From: Paraglomus occultum
Lineage: Eukaryota; Glomeromycota; Glomeromycetes; Paraglomerales; Paraglomeraceae
DNA length: 27,162 bases
Direction of reading: 5' to 3'
Assembly (NCBI GenBank): GCA_910592205.1
Contig: CAJVPJ010000361.1
Coordinates: 1-27,162 of the forward strand
Positions 11,942 to 22,684 of this stretch are shown piece after piece; the stretch's first letter is position 1; each line of letters opens with the position of its first letter. Under the pieces are notes generated by a model that made no database searches, was not told the DNA's origin, and saw only the letters and a program-made list of their open reading frames with translations. A program made the translations under genes and the position numbers.

Positions 11942-12106
11942 CAGGAAACCGTCTTTATACCGATCAGCCCCCAGTCACGGGAATTTTAAGAGAAACTGGT
12001 ATAAAAGAACAATACTCCATAGTCATAATTTAAGAACCGTTCCTGAGATTTGGACCGTTATAGCAAAAACCGGTATATACAGTGATTGATATAAAGAGGT
12101 TTCCTG
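11942..12106. mobile_element. About 165-bp MITE with CAGG-starting inverted ends
   Basis: The left end CAGGAAACCGTCTTTATACC and the right end, read on the other strand as CAGGAAACCTCTTTATATC, align with one single-base gap and one mismatch. TA precedes the left end (11940-11941); the right flank reads CA, so the target duplication is imperfect or mutated. As in the 6626-6768 element, part of the subterminal motif is repeated in inverted orientation inside (CTTTATACC at 11953-11961 against GGTATAAAAG near 12000). No coding frame is present. It is a degraded, non-autonomous pogo/Tc1-mariner-type element. Confidence 0.65.
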
Positions 12107-13970
12107 CAAGTCTTTTTTCTTTGTATTATTAATTTAAACTAATCGAATCTCAGCGAAAAAGATAACTATTTACTATTAATAACAAAGAGTACAACTGACA
12201 AATTTGTAAGGAATTACGTCTCCTTATAATTAGGCATCGTGTACCAAAACAAAATTTAGATGTTACGAAACATGTAATTTCATCCACAGCGGGTTTACGC
12301 AAGCCAATACGATGCGCTAAATTATTTGTATAACCTTTAAATAAACGAAGCTCTCGCTTATTCTTTTTTGGTTTTACAAATTATCTTGGATGGTGTACTT
12401 TTTGGATTCTCTTTCATAATTGATTGTGATTGGACACACCAAGCCAGGACAAGTAAACATCACATTCGTTATTCGACGCCGTGGTTGTATTATGACGTCT
12501 GTGGCATATACTATACCGGTCAGGGGGTCATTCACGGGATGACATTAAAAAATTGTACGAACAATAGTAGCTTCAAAGTTAATTCACAGAATCGTTATAT
12601 ATAATTTCCACATTATTAACAACGCTGTAATACAAGACTCGTTTTAATAATATAACTCGTATTTTGATTTGGAACTCGTATAGCATGACAATGGCCAGTC
12701 AATTGAAGTGATATCTAATTAAGTATGTATCGGGGTCAATTTTGAAAGTTTGAAAACAGGCTAAAATATTCGACACCGTCGACGACTTTTATTAGACCGC
12801 GTAGAATAAGGAAATACTTACCTGGGAGAAAGGAGCCATCTTTAGTTGTTATTTTCAGAATTTTGTTAGCATTCTAATAAAATCCGATAAACTGCCTCTG
12901 TCCTGTTTTCGTAGGAGACTATTTGACTTCAAATATAAGACAAACAGGAAAAGAATATAAAATAAAATTCCTCAATAACAAGATCAGATGATTCAACCCT
13001 TTAACGTTTCGTAGTAATGGGAATAACCAAAGGGCAAAATGCGACTATTTTCATTATACAGTTTTGTTTCTTATTAAAAATATATATACGCTAATATAAA
13101 CACTAATTGCGTTATTATCAACGTATTAATAATTCGAGATGAATAGTACAATGATAACTCTTATAATAATAATTGATACATCAATATGCGTACGTATATA
13201 TTCTCACTGATCCCTTGAGTTGCTGCCACGTATTCGACTATTGATTGCATTTTAAAGATTATCAATAATTATCGGTAGTAAAGATCCACCTGAATGGTGT
13301 TCTTTTTGGCTTTATTATGATATCAAAACTCCTTAAGATGTATCACAAATTGAAAGTCCTTGTGCAGCTAGATAACAAAGAGTCTATAGATGGGGAAAAC
13401 AAGTATGTCCGTTCAATGTTTCCAGCACCCTTTGCTAGCACCTTTCGCTCATTGCAGCTTCCTCAGGATTATACTAAATATTCGAAAACATTTGAAAAGA
13501 CTAAAATCTTTGGTTTTAGCGGCCGTAAATTTCATATCCAATAGCAGTGACAGTGTGATTAAGTAATATAATAGAGTGTGAATCATAAATGTGCGTTGTA
13601 GTGTTCAAAGAAATAGGTTATTATTATATTTGTTAACAGTGTGTTGTCAAAGCTGATTACTTTATAACAAAATACTGCTCTTTGCATTATTGTCAGTAAC
13701 CTAACTATGGGTTAGAGTGTATCACTGTTTAAGTATGACAGCTTTCCATATCCAAAGGCTGACGAATTCAACCCTTATTTTTTTCCCTTGGATAAATAAT
13801 TAGTTTACCGATTTACTTTAATCGATCAGTGGCGCATGCGTTCGGTTTTATTGCCATTTTGAATACTGCATATCCCCTCATTGTCATGAAACCAAAAACG
13901 GGCAGTAGGGTCACCCCTGAAGCTTGATTTTGTCAAGATTTTTTTCCACTCAGTCTCACTCGCACAAATA

Positions 13971-15795
13971 ATGGCAAAACACGGTTCACTATTAAGCAGA
14001 CTCCAAAATCTCGACGCATATGCAAAGACGCTTGATGATTTTAGAGTCAAGACCTATTATGGAGCTGCATGTAAGTCAGATCGACGTAGAACGTGCACGA
14101 GGTGTTTCCGTAAATCTGTGTTTATCGAAAGTTTAGGGCTTTTTTCTCGCTAACTGTATAATCTTTTCCCCATGCAGTAACTATTTTAAGCGCATTTATA
14201 ATATTATATTTATTGTTATCTGAATTTGCTGATTATCGTACACCAGAAATGCGGACTGAGCTGATTGTCGACAAAGGAAGGAAGGCAAAGTTGACCATCA
14301 ACGTTAATATAACGTTTCCTAAAATACCTTGTTATTGTAAGTGATCTCACGTAGAGAAATCGGGGGGAGGAAAATATTTGTATTGGCAATTGTTACCCTA
14401 ATTGATCGGATTACTCTCTTTGTCTTTTTTTTTTTGTGGGAAGTATTAAGTGTGGACGTCTTAGATGCAGCAGGAGAGGTACACAATGATTTGGCACATG
14501 AGATACAAAAGACACGTTTAGATCCATCTGGAGCATTCATTGAAACTGAAACAGCAAAAGGTAACATCATTTCTAGAGAATGTATTAATACAGCCACATT
14601 GAACTGATCTAACGGCAAATTCTAATATGTATGATTTATCCAAACCTTTCGACACACTTTATTACTTGTCCCGGATTCAGAGCTTGGAGATAGCACAAAA
14701 GATTTTGAGAAACTAGTTTCTAAGGAAAACTCAACAGGAACAGATGCCGATAAAGCAGATTGTGGAAATTGTTATGGTGGTGAGCCTCCCGAGAGCGGTT
14801 GCTGTAATACTTGTGATGACGTTAAGGAGGCTTATGTTAAGAAAGGTTGGAGTTTTAATAATCCAGAAGGAGTTGAACAGGTAAATTGATTGTTGTGATG
14901 GGGAAATGGTAGAAACTGTCTATATGCTAATTTTCTAGTCAATACTGATTAACCTGAATCTTCTCTTCTAAGTGTATAAAAGAAGGATGGATAGAAAAGA
15001 TACAAAAACAATCAAGGGAGGGCTGCAATCTTGCTGGGTCAGTGAGAGTGAAGAAAGTGACTGGTAATTTCCATTTTGCCCCGGGGAAATCATTCGAACG
15101 GAATCATATGCACGTCCATGATATACAGCCTTTTCTTTCCGACAACGTAAAACATGAATTTACCCATATTATACATCATATGAGTTATGGCCCTTTTGCA
15201 GACGGTGTTGTTAACCCCTTGGACGGGACGAGTAAGGTTGTTGACAGTGGTGAGTCTTGTGACGGGACGGTTTCATTTCATGAATTTCTAAATAATTCAC
15301 GTTAAAACAATGTTACCATTAATACCCTTTCATATCATACTTTCATATTACATTCATACAGCAAATTATCAATTTCAATACTTTGTAAAGGTCGTCGCTA
15401 CCCAGTTTCATTACCTTAATGGAGAAAGTGTATATACTAACCAGTACTCTGTGACTGAATATGAGAGAAATCTTGCCGAGAAACAAGACGATAACAAGGC
15501 ACATATGCATAGTAAACACGGTGGATTGCCAGGTACCTATCGTATATTATAGTTCTTTGCTACCTCACATGTCTTTTCACCTTTTCACGTTTGTTTGGTA
15601 GGCGTATTTTTCTATTATGATATTTCGCCAATGCTGATAATCAATAGAGAACACCAGAAGAGCTTTACTCATTTTTTGACTGGAATATGCGCTATTGTTG
15701 GAGGAATATTCACTGTTGCCGGAATCCTAGATGGATTTATTTATAGTGCTGAGAAAACTTTAAAGAAAAAGATAGAGCTTGGAAAACATTTGTAA
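13971..15795 (+). CDS. ERV46: Erv46/ERGIC3 COPII cargo receptor, seven exons
   Basis: Exons are 13971-14070, 14178-14336, 14444-14560, 14681-14880, 14973-15249, 15362-15532 and 15602-15795. All six introns are GT-AG, 69-120 bases long, with matching phases; CTAAC or CTAAT lies inside several. The product is 405 residues. The N-terminal signature LSRLQNLDAYAKTLDDFRVK is diagnostic of Erv46. A first membrane segment lies at about 34-50, a lumenal domain follows with the conserved cysteine cluster CGNCYGG (153-159) and CCNTCDDVKEAY (166-177), and a second membrane segment is at about 366-389 with a short cytosolic tail. Erv46 works with Erv41, cycling between ER and Golgi to retrieve or export cargo. 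The tail ends GKHL, with lysine only at -3, so it lacks a classical KKXX signal. The second residue of intron-1-spanning codon 34 makes a Leu. Function assignment is secure from family knowledge. Confidence 0.95.
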
Positions 15796-15843
15796 AATAA
15801 AATAAAATAAAATAAATAAAATAAAATAAAATAAAATAAAATT
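15793..15843. repeat. (AAAAT)n microsatellite in the ERV46 3' region
   Basis: About nine AAAAT units, one of them shortened to AAAT, begin at the ERV46 stop codon itself. The tract creates many potential AATAAA-like polyadenylation signals in the 3' untranslated region. Confidence 0.85.
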
Positions 15844-16025
15844 TAATATTACTACAATACGATTCTCTGTAATTAGTACTTTTTAAATTCGAATGACACA
15901 TTTCCGCCTAATTTTCAAAACGTGCCTGGCCGAGATTTGCGTCTTCTTGTTCGCGAGCTTTCCCATTAGCATGTTCCTGGCGTATGTTACACAAGATCAT
16001 TGCTGTTTTGTTATAATAATAATAA

Positions 16026-16192
16026 TGTTGTATGTCAGATCGGAATTTATGTCAATTCCGAAGCAACATATGTCAGATCAGAATTATTCAATAAAACATT
16101 GTCATATTTATTATTATTGCTAATTTTCTATTATTCTCATCTGACACATGTCAGTTTGGAAGCGACGCAAAATTCTGATCTGACATACAACA
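16026..16192. repeat. Foldback repeat with 23-base inverted ends and internal copies
   Basis: The left arm TGTTGTATGTCAGATCGGAATTT (given here only as 16026-16048) is matched at 22 of 23 positions by the reverse complement of 16170-16192. A further related copy of the core ATGTCAGATC lies near 16069-16080, and a looser inverted copy (CTGACACATGTCAG) at 16141-16154. There is no coding content. It may be a degenerate MITE; no target duplication is obvious. Confidence 0.6.
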
Positions 16193-16478
16193 GATTCGAT
16201 CTAACGTAATATATACCGCAGAGACAGCGACGAAAGGAGAATTTTCGGAATATAAAAGTAGTAATGTAAGAAACTTGTCAAGGTAATTTCGTAGTAGAAA
16301 GATGTTTTACTTTTGATAAACATTCCAACCGAAATAGGATGTTCACGAATGCGAAATGGGACTGCTACTTTTATAAGAAAATCTCTGTATTCCATAATGC
16401 GAACCATTATTAGACTGTCTCGTAGTTCTTGGCGGCAAGAATACAGTTTACACTGCAGATATTAATATTCAATGTTGT

Positions 16479-16517
16479 CTGTTACTCTCTCTCTCTCTTT
16501 CTCTCTTTCTCTCTCTA
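16479..16517. repeat. (CT)n polypyrimidine tract
   Basis: A CT-dinucleotide tract with a few T interruptions, ending in CTAGAGG. It is a simple sequence repeat with no assigned role. Confidence 0.85.
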
Positions 16518-17452
16518 GAGGATTTACTAGATAGTTGTAAGGAAATTTATTGTGATTTTATTACGAGTCGAATAAAGAACGAATGTCTATTTAATATCTC
16601 TTTTGAGACAGGATTCAGTTTAATCTGCAGGTTACATATTATAGAACAAATTCTTGTTCAATGGCATCAATGTTCAGGAGTAATGCGTTATTATTTATCT
16701 TAAAATAGTCCAATAAGCCCTATAACAAAAATTCTGTTTAACAGGCCTTTCGATATACTTGGTCAGGAAATTTTATGGAACAAATCCAGCATTAAAAAAA
16801 TTGTCCTGATATACCGAATTTTTGGTAGTAACCAAAAGTACTATACTAATACGTCAGTTGAAAGTTTAAATATTACATTATAAAAGAGTCCGATATAAAT
16901 TTTAATTATCCAACAAATTATTCGACTGTAGATGTACTGTAGAACAAACAGAACCAGAAGAAAGGGTAAGGAAATGGATGTTAAAATAAATGATGCAACT
17001 TTTTCTTGCCTGAAAATAAAAATTAACATAGGATTGTATAATGTAGTAAAGCATATAATCTTGAAATTAGCGCGTCTTAATATTAATAAAGGATTCACAT
17101 AGTCTTAATGACGTAAAGTGTGAAAGGAGAAGCAAGCCACGCTAGGATTTTATTCATTACTTGAATATAAATACCTTTATCTTTAAAAATACACCTGAAG
17201 CATAATACTAACAGTATTTACTGCACCTTATAAATATGAATTGTATATTCAAATCTAATGCATAAATAGTTTTAATTATTTGATATATAATATATGGTTT
17301 GTATAATATCCTGTATAATGAAACTCAATTTGCGAAATTTCTTGATTTAACGGCAAAGGATCAGAACTGTAGTCTGCGTTATATATCGAATATGACGAGT
17401 AACAATTTACTGGATGTGTTTCTACTTTAATTTATTAGTGCTAACTTGTATA
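16518..17452. other. Spacer, nothing supported
   Basis: The sequence is AT-rich. A partly inverted pair near 16741-16811 (CGATATACTTGGTCAGGA against TCCTGATATACCGAA) recalls the subterminal arrangement of the MITEs in this window, but no opposite terminus was found. The end next to 17452 should hold the 3' untranslated region of the minus-strand Sel1 gene. Confidence 0.4.
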
Positions 17453-18832
17453 TTACACGCTAAATGAGTCCACATTAGCTGCTTTCTGATATAATTCGTC
17501 TGCTTTTAGACAACTTTTTTCAACACCAATTCCAATATTATAACACAAACTAAGTGTAAGTATAGCAAGAAAATTTTCTTGTTCAGCTGCATTTTGAATT
17601 AACCTGGCTGCTTTTTGAAAATCTTTTTCTATGCCAACACCTTCAAAGTAACACATACCAAGCCTATATTGTGCTTTAGCGTAACCATGCTTAGCAGCTT
17701 CCTGTAACCATTGAAATGCTTTTTGATTACTTTGTTCTATGCCAATTCCATAGTAGTAGCATTTACTAAGTTTGTATTGTGCAGGAACGTAACCTTGTTT
17801 AGAAGCTTTCTGATAAAAGATAACTGCTTTCTGATTATCCTTTTCAACTAGAGTTCCGCTTTGATAAAACTTGCCAAGACAGTATAGTGCCTTGAAGAAC
17901 CCTAGTTCAGCAGCCTTTTGATATTTATCTATAGCCTTTTGGTCATTTTTTTTTAGCCCAATACCCTTCTTGTAACATTTACCGAGAGCATATTGAGCAA
18001 AAGCATGTCCCTGGCTGGCCAGTTTTTGATACAACTGAACAGCAACTATCACGTCTTTTTTAACGCCAATACCATTGCAATAGCATATAGCGAGATTAAA
18101 TTGTGCCTCAGCAAACCCTTGTTCCGCAGCCATTTGGAATAAATTAAACGCAGTTTGTTCGTTTTGGTCTACACCTAATCCATGCCGATAGCACCACCCA
18201 AGATTGTACTGAGCAAAAACGTTTCCTCGCTCGGCACTTTTCTTATAAAGCTGTACTGCTCTTTGATAGTCTACGGTAACACCAGCTCCAAACTGATAAC
18301 ACGCGCCGAGTCTGTAATGGGCAAGGACATGGTCCTGTTCAACGGCTTTTTGATACAACGCAATGGCTTTGAGAACGTCTTTCTCTGTCCCTATTCCCTT
18401 TTCGTAGCATAGACCAAGATTATATTGTGCACTGCTCAGGCCTTGCGTAGCGGCTTTTTGATACAGCTCGAATGCCTTGTAGACATTTTTTTCAATCCCG
18501 GTTCCGTTATAATAACATACGCCGAGATTATACTCTGCAACGGCGTAACCCTGCTTGGCTGCTTTTTGATATAACTCGACTGCTTTCTTTTCGTTCTTTT
18601 CTGCCAATATTCCATTGTTATAGCATACACCGACGTAACATTGTGCAACGGGATAACCTTGCTTAGCGGCTTTTTGATAAAATTTAAATGATACTCGATC
18701 ATTGTTTAGTTCTTTATACCATCGGCCAAGCATTAAAGCTTCCATATTTGAGTTGGGACGGTAGGGATAGAGAGAATTAATATTATACAAGTTTGTGACA
18801 CGACCGTAACGAATATTTGTGTTGTGGGGCAT
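17453..18832 (-). CDS. Sel1-repeat (HCP-like) protein, 459 residues
   Basis: A single uninterrupted exon from an ATG. After about 28 polar residues (MPHNTNIRYGRVTNLYN...) comes a degenerate first repeat and then eleven 36-residue Sel1-like repeats in perfect register, ending four residues before the stop. The consensus is A-QY-LG-CY--G-G-EK---KA--LYQKAA-QG: paired helices with the conserved Leu-Gly, Cys-Tyr and Ala positions. Such repeats form a curved solenoid that binds partner proteins; known members act as adaptors in ER-associated degradation or chitin synthase regulation. There is no signal peptide, membrane segment or kinase domain, so a soluble cytosolic adaptor is likely. Large families of Sel1 proteins, often fused to kinases, are typical of Glomeromycotina. 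The partner cannot be inferred. The frame is clean in all repeats, so the gene is probably functional. Confidence 0.92.
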   Translation of the reverse strand: MPHNTNIRYGRVTNLYNINSLYPYRPNSNMEALMLGRWYKELNNDRVSFKFYQKAAKQGYPVAQCYVGVCYNNGILAEKNEKKAVELYQKAAKQGYAVAEYNLGVCYYNGTGIEKNVYKAFELYQKAATQGLSSAQYNLGLCYEKGIGTEKDVLKAIALYQKAVEQDHVLAHYRLGACYQFGAGVTVDYQRAVQLYKKSAERGNVFAQYNLGWCYRHGLGVDQNEQTAFNLFQMAAEQGFAEAQFNLAICYCNGIGVKKDVIVAVQLYQKLASQGHAFAQYALGKCYKKGIGLKKNDQKAIDKYQKAAELGFFKALYCLGKFYQSGTLVEKDNQKAVIFYQKASKQGYVPAQYKLSKCYYYGIGIEQSNQKAFQWLQEAAKHGYAKAQYRLGMCYFEGVGIEKDFQKAARLIQNAAEQENFLAILTLSLCYNIGIGVEKSCLKADELYQKAANVDSFSV

Positions 18833-20044
18833 TGTGTATTTAAGTATATTTGAAGGGTTTGTATGTTATACCAATTGCGTGTTTGAATGTTTATTTTTAA
18901 AAAGCTTGATAACCATTTTACAGGTATGCAAAATAATTGGTTTGTCGAAGCATTCGGGCATGGAAAATCTTTTGCTAAGACACGAGTCAGTGTAAGGTGA
19001 TATGCATATAAAGTGTCAGACTTTTAATAACGATGAGAGACATTTACTTGTATATTATAGCCCGTACAATTAATCTCGATAAATTTGACCTTTGTTAAAC
19101 TAGAATAGAATAGGATTGTTGCTTCGCCACTGGTGTATTCAAGTAGTTTCTTTTTTTGATACGGATTGTAGATCTTAATTTATCGTTTTTACACTGAATG
19201 CGAATAGTATATTGTCACATGCTGATGTTTCATTTTTAGCGTTAAGGCATTATGTTCTTCTATATACAACAACAACCGTACACAATTCGTTGCGTTTGAG
19301 TTTTAGTGTGAGGCAGCCCATTTTAGAATTAAATGGAATGGTGATACACTTCCTGTGGCCATGGACGCTACTGATCTGTCGATTGATTACAACTGTTCCG
19401 ACCCAGATAATGACTCGACTAATAAGCACACTTTATTCGCTCTTATCACTTATAACAATGTCGCTTATTAAGACACGTATTTTCATATCGATTTATGGGT
19501 TACTGTTTGCGTTATTTATCTCTTAAGATAGTCACACAATCATACCACATACTTGTACTAAAAATAATAAGCCTTAGTAAACTCCGTTCTGAATAGAGAA
19601 AGACATGAGGGGGTTGAGTTTAAGAAATGCTCTAACAATAACTTTATGACAGTTTTTTCATTGCATTATTTACTTTGAATTTAGCATGGTTGACAACTGA
19701 TTATATTTGCCTTCATGATAATCATTAAAATAATTTATATGATCATTGACGCTACCAAATTCTATTATTAAAACAGCTACATATTCTAGATATACGAATT
19801 TCAGTGACACGTAAATATTCGAGTCTGTTGTGAGACTGGAACGTGATTGAAACTCATTAGGATGATACTGATGGATATAATTTCTTTCGCTATCAAGCAT
19901 TACTCCAATAGGATATGGTATTTGTGTTCAAATTTACTCTATCTACTATGTTAATTGGAGCTATACTACGATTAAGCCGAAACGGTATTCTTTTTGTTAT
20001 CGAAATGACGGCAGTTGTTATAAATTAGGGAAAATGTGACTTAC
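18833..20044. other. Spacer with one coding-like fragment
   Basis: Apart from a 54-codon coding-like fragment on the plus strand at 19307-19471 (translation includes RIKWNGDTLPVAMDATDLS), nothing is supported. That fragment has no ATG at its start and is overlapped in another frame by a hydrophobic 104-codon frame (19212-19526), so either or both may be chance. The first 200 bases should hold the Sel1 gene promoter. Confidence 0.35.
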
Positions 20045-21539
20045 CACAACACCGAATTCGGTGCTGCAGCTTGAGCAAGCCCAGTCCTGCCGAAAGCTAG
20101 AATACTGATTGAATAATCCCGTTCGACAAAAACTTTCTCTGGTCGTAAGTTTACTGTTCGATCCGATCGCCATAGAGTATATCTAAAATTACTGATGTTT
20201 GCAGAGTAAAATATTCGGGATAATCATGTACCCGCATAGGACGATGCATTTTTACACAAAAGATCGATCGAGAACATGTATAGGTGTCAAACCTTTTAAA
20301 ACCATGTATTTTGCAAAAAAGAATACATGGTTTATCGTTGATGATTTTCACATAGTCTGGAGTTATATCCTTTGGCAACATCTGGACGTCCAGGTTTAAG
20401 TGCTTTCTTGTTTCCGCGACATGTTTGTAATACTCAAAAACTTCATCTTCGCCGTATGATCGTTTAGAAAATACAAGTTATAGAATTGCCATCGTAACAT
20501 GTGTCTCTGCCGTCAGCTTTTGCACACACTGACGCATCGACATTGCCGACACCAACTTACTCATTCAACAGTGATTAGCGACCAAGATCATTTTTCTATC
20601 GTTAACGTGATCCTTGTCTTCAGCTATGCTATAACATGCATACATACTTATGTCAGTGTACTATCGTGTTAATTACTGCCATCCAAGTTACTCACCAAAA
20701 AATGAAGTAAACTACATTTTCAAACTAAGGTTGCCGTCGAAGATTACCACATTGGGCTATAGAGTCCAAAACAGACCGCAAGCCTCGAAAATTAAATATT
20801 AAATGAAAACCCGTTGGAGACCCAAAGATAGCCGAAACATTCCTAGACAAAATCGGAATTTTAAGGCACATAAGCAGATTCAATGCATTCGGCGAATCTT
20901 TCCTTATATCCTTTCTAAGTATTTCGGCTTGCTCTGCCAGCAGATACCTCTTCTTATCAATGCATCTTCCTTAGATCTCCCCTTTTACTTTTCAACACCA
21001 ACCGTCGTCTCAACGAGAGTAAATATTAGTCAAAAAATTATTGACACTGAAGTTCTCGTTTCTATGTGCGGCATCTCCCTTCACATTTCTCCAGCAGCAG
21101 CATACCGGGCTAGTCCTCCTTATATAATTCTATATCTTCCATAAATTTCCCGTTTGAATCTTTTCTATACTTCGAACATCATCAGTCACACATGCTAGTT
21201 TTTGCTTATTCAAATGTTCAAGCATATTCAATCGGTGATAGTGTACATTGCTGCTCGCATTTGAGAATGCCAGAGATCATGATCTCCATCCAGGTCGTGA
21301 AGTTGATGATGGAGAAGGGAATAAGCTCGAGAGGCAGGAGAGATGAAAGGAGGAATTTATAAAGATGATATTCCTATTCGGCATTCTCCTCCATATTGTA
21401 TCACAGAAAACGTCCCAGACGACGGCAAACCCATTGATCCTCTGGTTTCCGGATAGTATGAAACGGAGCTGCGCAGCCTGTCAATGAATGTCACAAACCA
21501 GCGGTAAGTATTGCTAAATTCCCGATTATCATCTTTCAA
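20045..21539 (-). pseudogene. Decayed minus-strand coding region in several frame-shifted pieces
   Basis: Several coding-like pieces lie head to tail on the minus strand: 21539-21228 (one frame, broken by a TAA at 21357-21359), about 21281-21130 (a second frame), 20970-20725 (81 codons, containing LLAEQAEILRKDIRKDS) and 20477-20151 (109 codons, containing LNLDVQMLPKDITPDYVK). A further short piece, from about 20140 to 20045, contains KVFVERDYSIS and ends at a GTAAGT donor. Composition is balanced and acidic/basic as in real proteins. The switch between the first two pieces sits at a single-base offset, as expected from an indel. No family is recognised. It could be a decayed host gene or transposon relic, or a real gene whose introns I cannot resolve; the pieces may also not all belong together. 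Confidence 0.38.
20050..20063. repeat. Perfect 14-base palindrome
   Basis: CACCGAATTCGGTG is fully self-complementary. It lies in the last piece of the decayed minus-strand region, next to a GTAAGT donor-like site. It could be a protein-binding site or a coincidence. Confidence 0.5.
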
Positions 21540-22501
21540 ATATCAAATAACTTCCAACGTTAGAGTAAAGCGTTAACGTTAGCTACTCGTGTCGCTATGA
21601 CTAAATTGCATTAACCAAACAAACCCCCAACTATTACACTTTTGCCTCCAAATCGCGTACCTGTTCGGTATGAGGCTAGTATTAATGCAGATTATGACAT
21701 TTCCTGACTGTTTATGTATGATTGATCTCAATTTGAAATACATTATCACGTGGTCAAACATACACAATTCTATTGGCTAATCATTGATCAGGTGAAAAGA
21801 ATTCCAATGTTCTGCGAATAAAATGTGCTTAGTCCCAATCATTATCTAGGCCAGAGCATACCTAGTCGGAGGTTGGAGATCATCCTATACAGAATTATTA
21901 CATATAATAATAATAATAAACAAGAAATTATAATTAATAATGAATGAATAAAGTGAACATGCCATTAGTATTAGTATTAGTATTAGATTTAAATTCAATA
22001 TCAAGGGCACATTCTTTAACACTGCACTGGCTACTATTGGAAGTTTGCTTAGCATGTATATGTAATAGTAAGCTTGAGTATGGGGCAAATTGTGAGTAAT
22101 TTCATAGCTGTTGGTATGCTGTGCTATCACATCAATTAGAAGAAATGAAAAATTAATTTGTACTTTCCCCATTGATCACTTACACCAATTTAGCAAAGGA
22201 ATAATTTATTTATTAGTTGTTTCTATTGCATAAAATTAATTTTATTCATCCATTGCTTTTAGTTTGTGAGAAATCATAAACAATTCATTTGTGTAAAATA
22301 GAATCGATACACTTTAACAATATCAAATCTAGTTTACAAAGTTTCTGATTTATATACCTTGCATAAAAGGGTAAATAAAGAAGCTAAACTCTTTGTTGTT
22401 AACTTGAGATATTACAATATAAATAAATAATACAACGTCACAGCTTACGAAACTTCTTCGTAAATAATCACTATTGATAAAATTGCACTAAAATTGTGTA
22501 A

Positions 22502-22684
22502 TTGGCCTTGGAATCTAATTCTTTCAATCGAGGCTTCGATTATCAATTACATTGCGGTTCTTCTGCTGATCTAAATATGAACGGGGATTGTATTATCGCC
22601 AAAGCATACGCGTATAATCAACAATTGTATTACGCTGCTCAACAATTACGGAACTCGCAGAAATGGCCAGGGATCGATATGTAA
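22502..22684 (+). pseudogene. Possible coding fragment, unknown
   Basis: Sixty codons open from a TTG to a TAA, translating to a balanced sequence with ADLNMNGDCIIAKAYAYN and WPGIDM at the end. There is no ATG start, and an in-frame TAA lies directly upstream. The only acceptor-like AG is inside the frame, near 22534. It could be the last exon of a lost gene. No family is recognised. Confidence 0.2.

Larger units (their letters stand above)
10105..13970. other. Spacer with tandem repeat, MITE and weak open frames
   Basis: This interval separates two divergently oriented genes and should contain both promoters. A pyrimidine-rich T tract lies just before the minus-strand gene, at about 10117-10130. 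The longest open frame, 10846-11232 (+), has no ATG until about codon 50 and no recognisable motif. Frames at 12368-12604 and 13317-13544 are similarly unsupported. A G-rich tandem repeat and a MITE are listed separately. Confidence 0.45.

Noticed and set aside
12387..13320. Two similar stretches (GGTGTACTTTTTGG and GGTGTTCTTTTTGG) about 900 bases apart, both able to encode GVLFGF
   Set aside because: The similarity covers only about 20 bases of T-rich sequence and does not extend; chance is likely.
13826..14050. Minus-strand frame over the start of ERV46
   Set aside because: It is the antisense shadow of ERV46 exon 1, which is certain from family motifs.
18182..18702. Frames on both strands inside the Sel1 gene
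   Set aside because: They are shadows created by the repeated codon pattern of the Sel1 repeats.
20085..20140. KVFVERDYS match to the start of Golgin A7/Erf4 proteins
   Set aside because: Only nine residues agree and what follows does not resemble that family, so the match is probably accidental.
21343..21503. Plus-strand frame (MKGGIYKDDIPIRHS...) with a TAG then a GTAAGT donor
   Set aside because: It overlaps the longer minus-strand decayed frame; only one strand is likely to be coding and the minus strand has more continuous support, though this is not settled.
21885..22172. 95-codon minus-strand ATG frame that looks like a membrane protein
   Set aside because: Its hydrophobic part comes from TTAGTA and ATA simple repeats, which give Ile/Leu runs in any frame.
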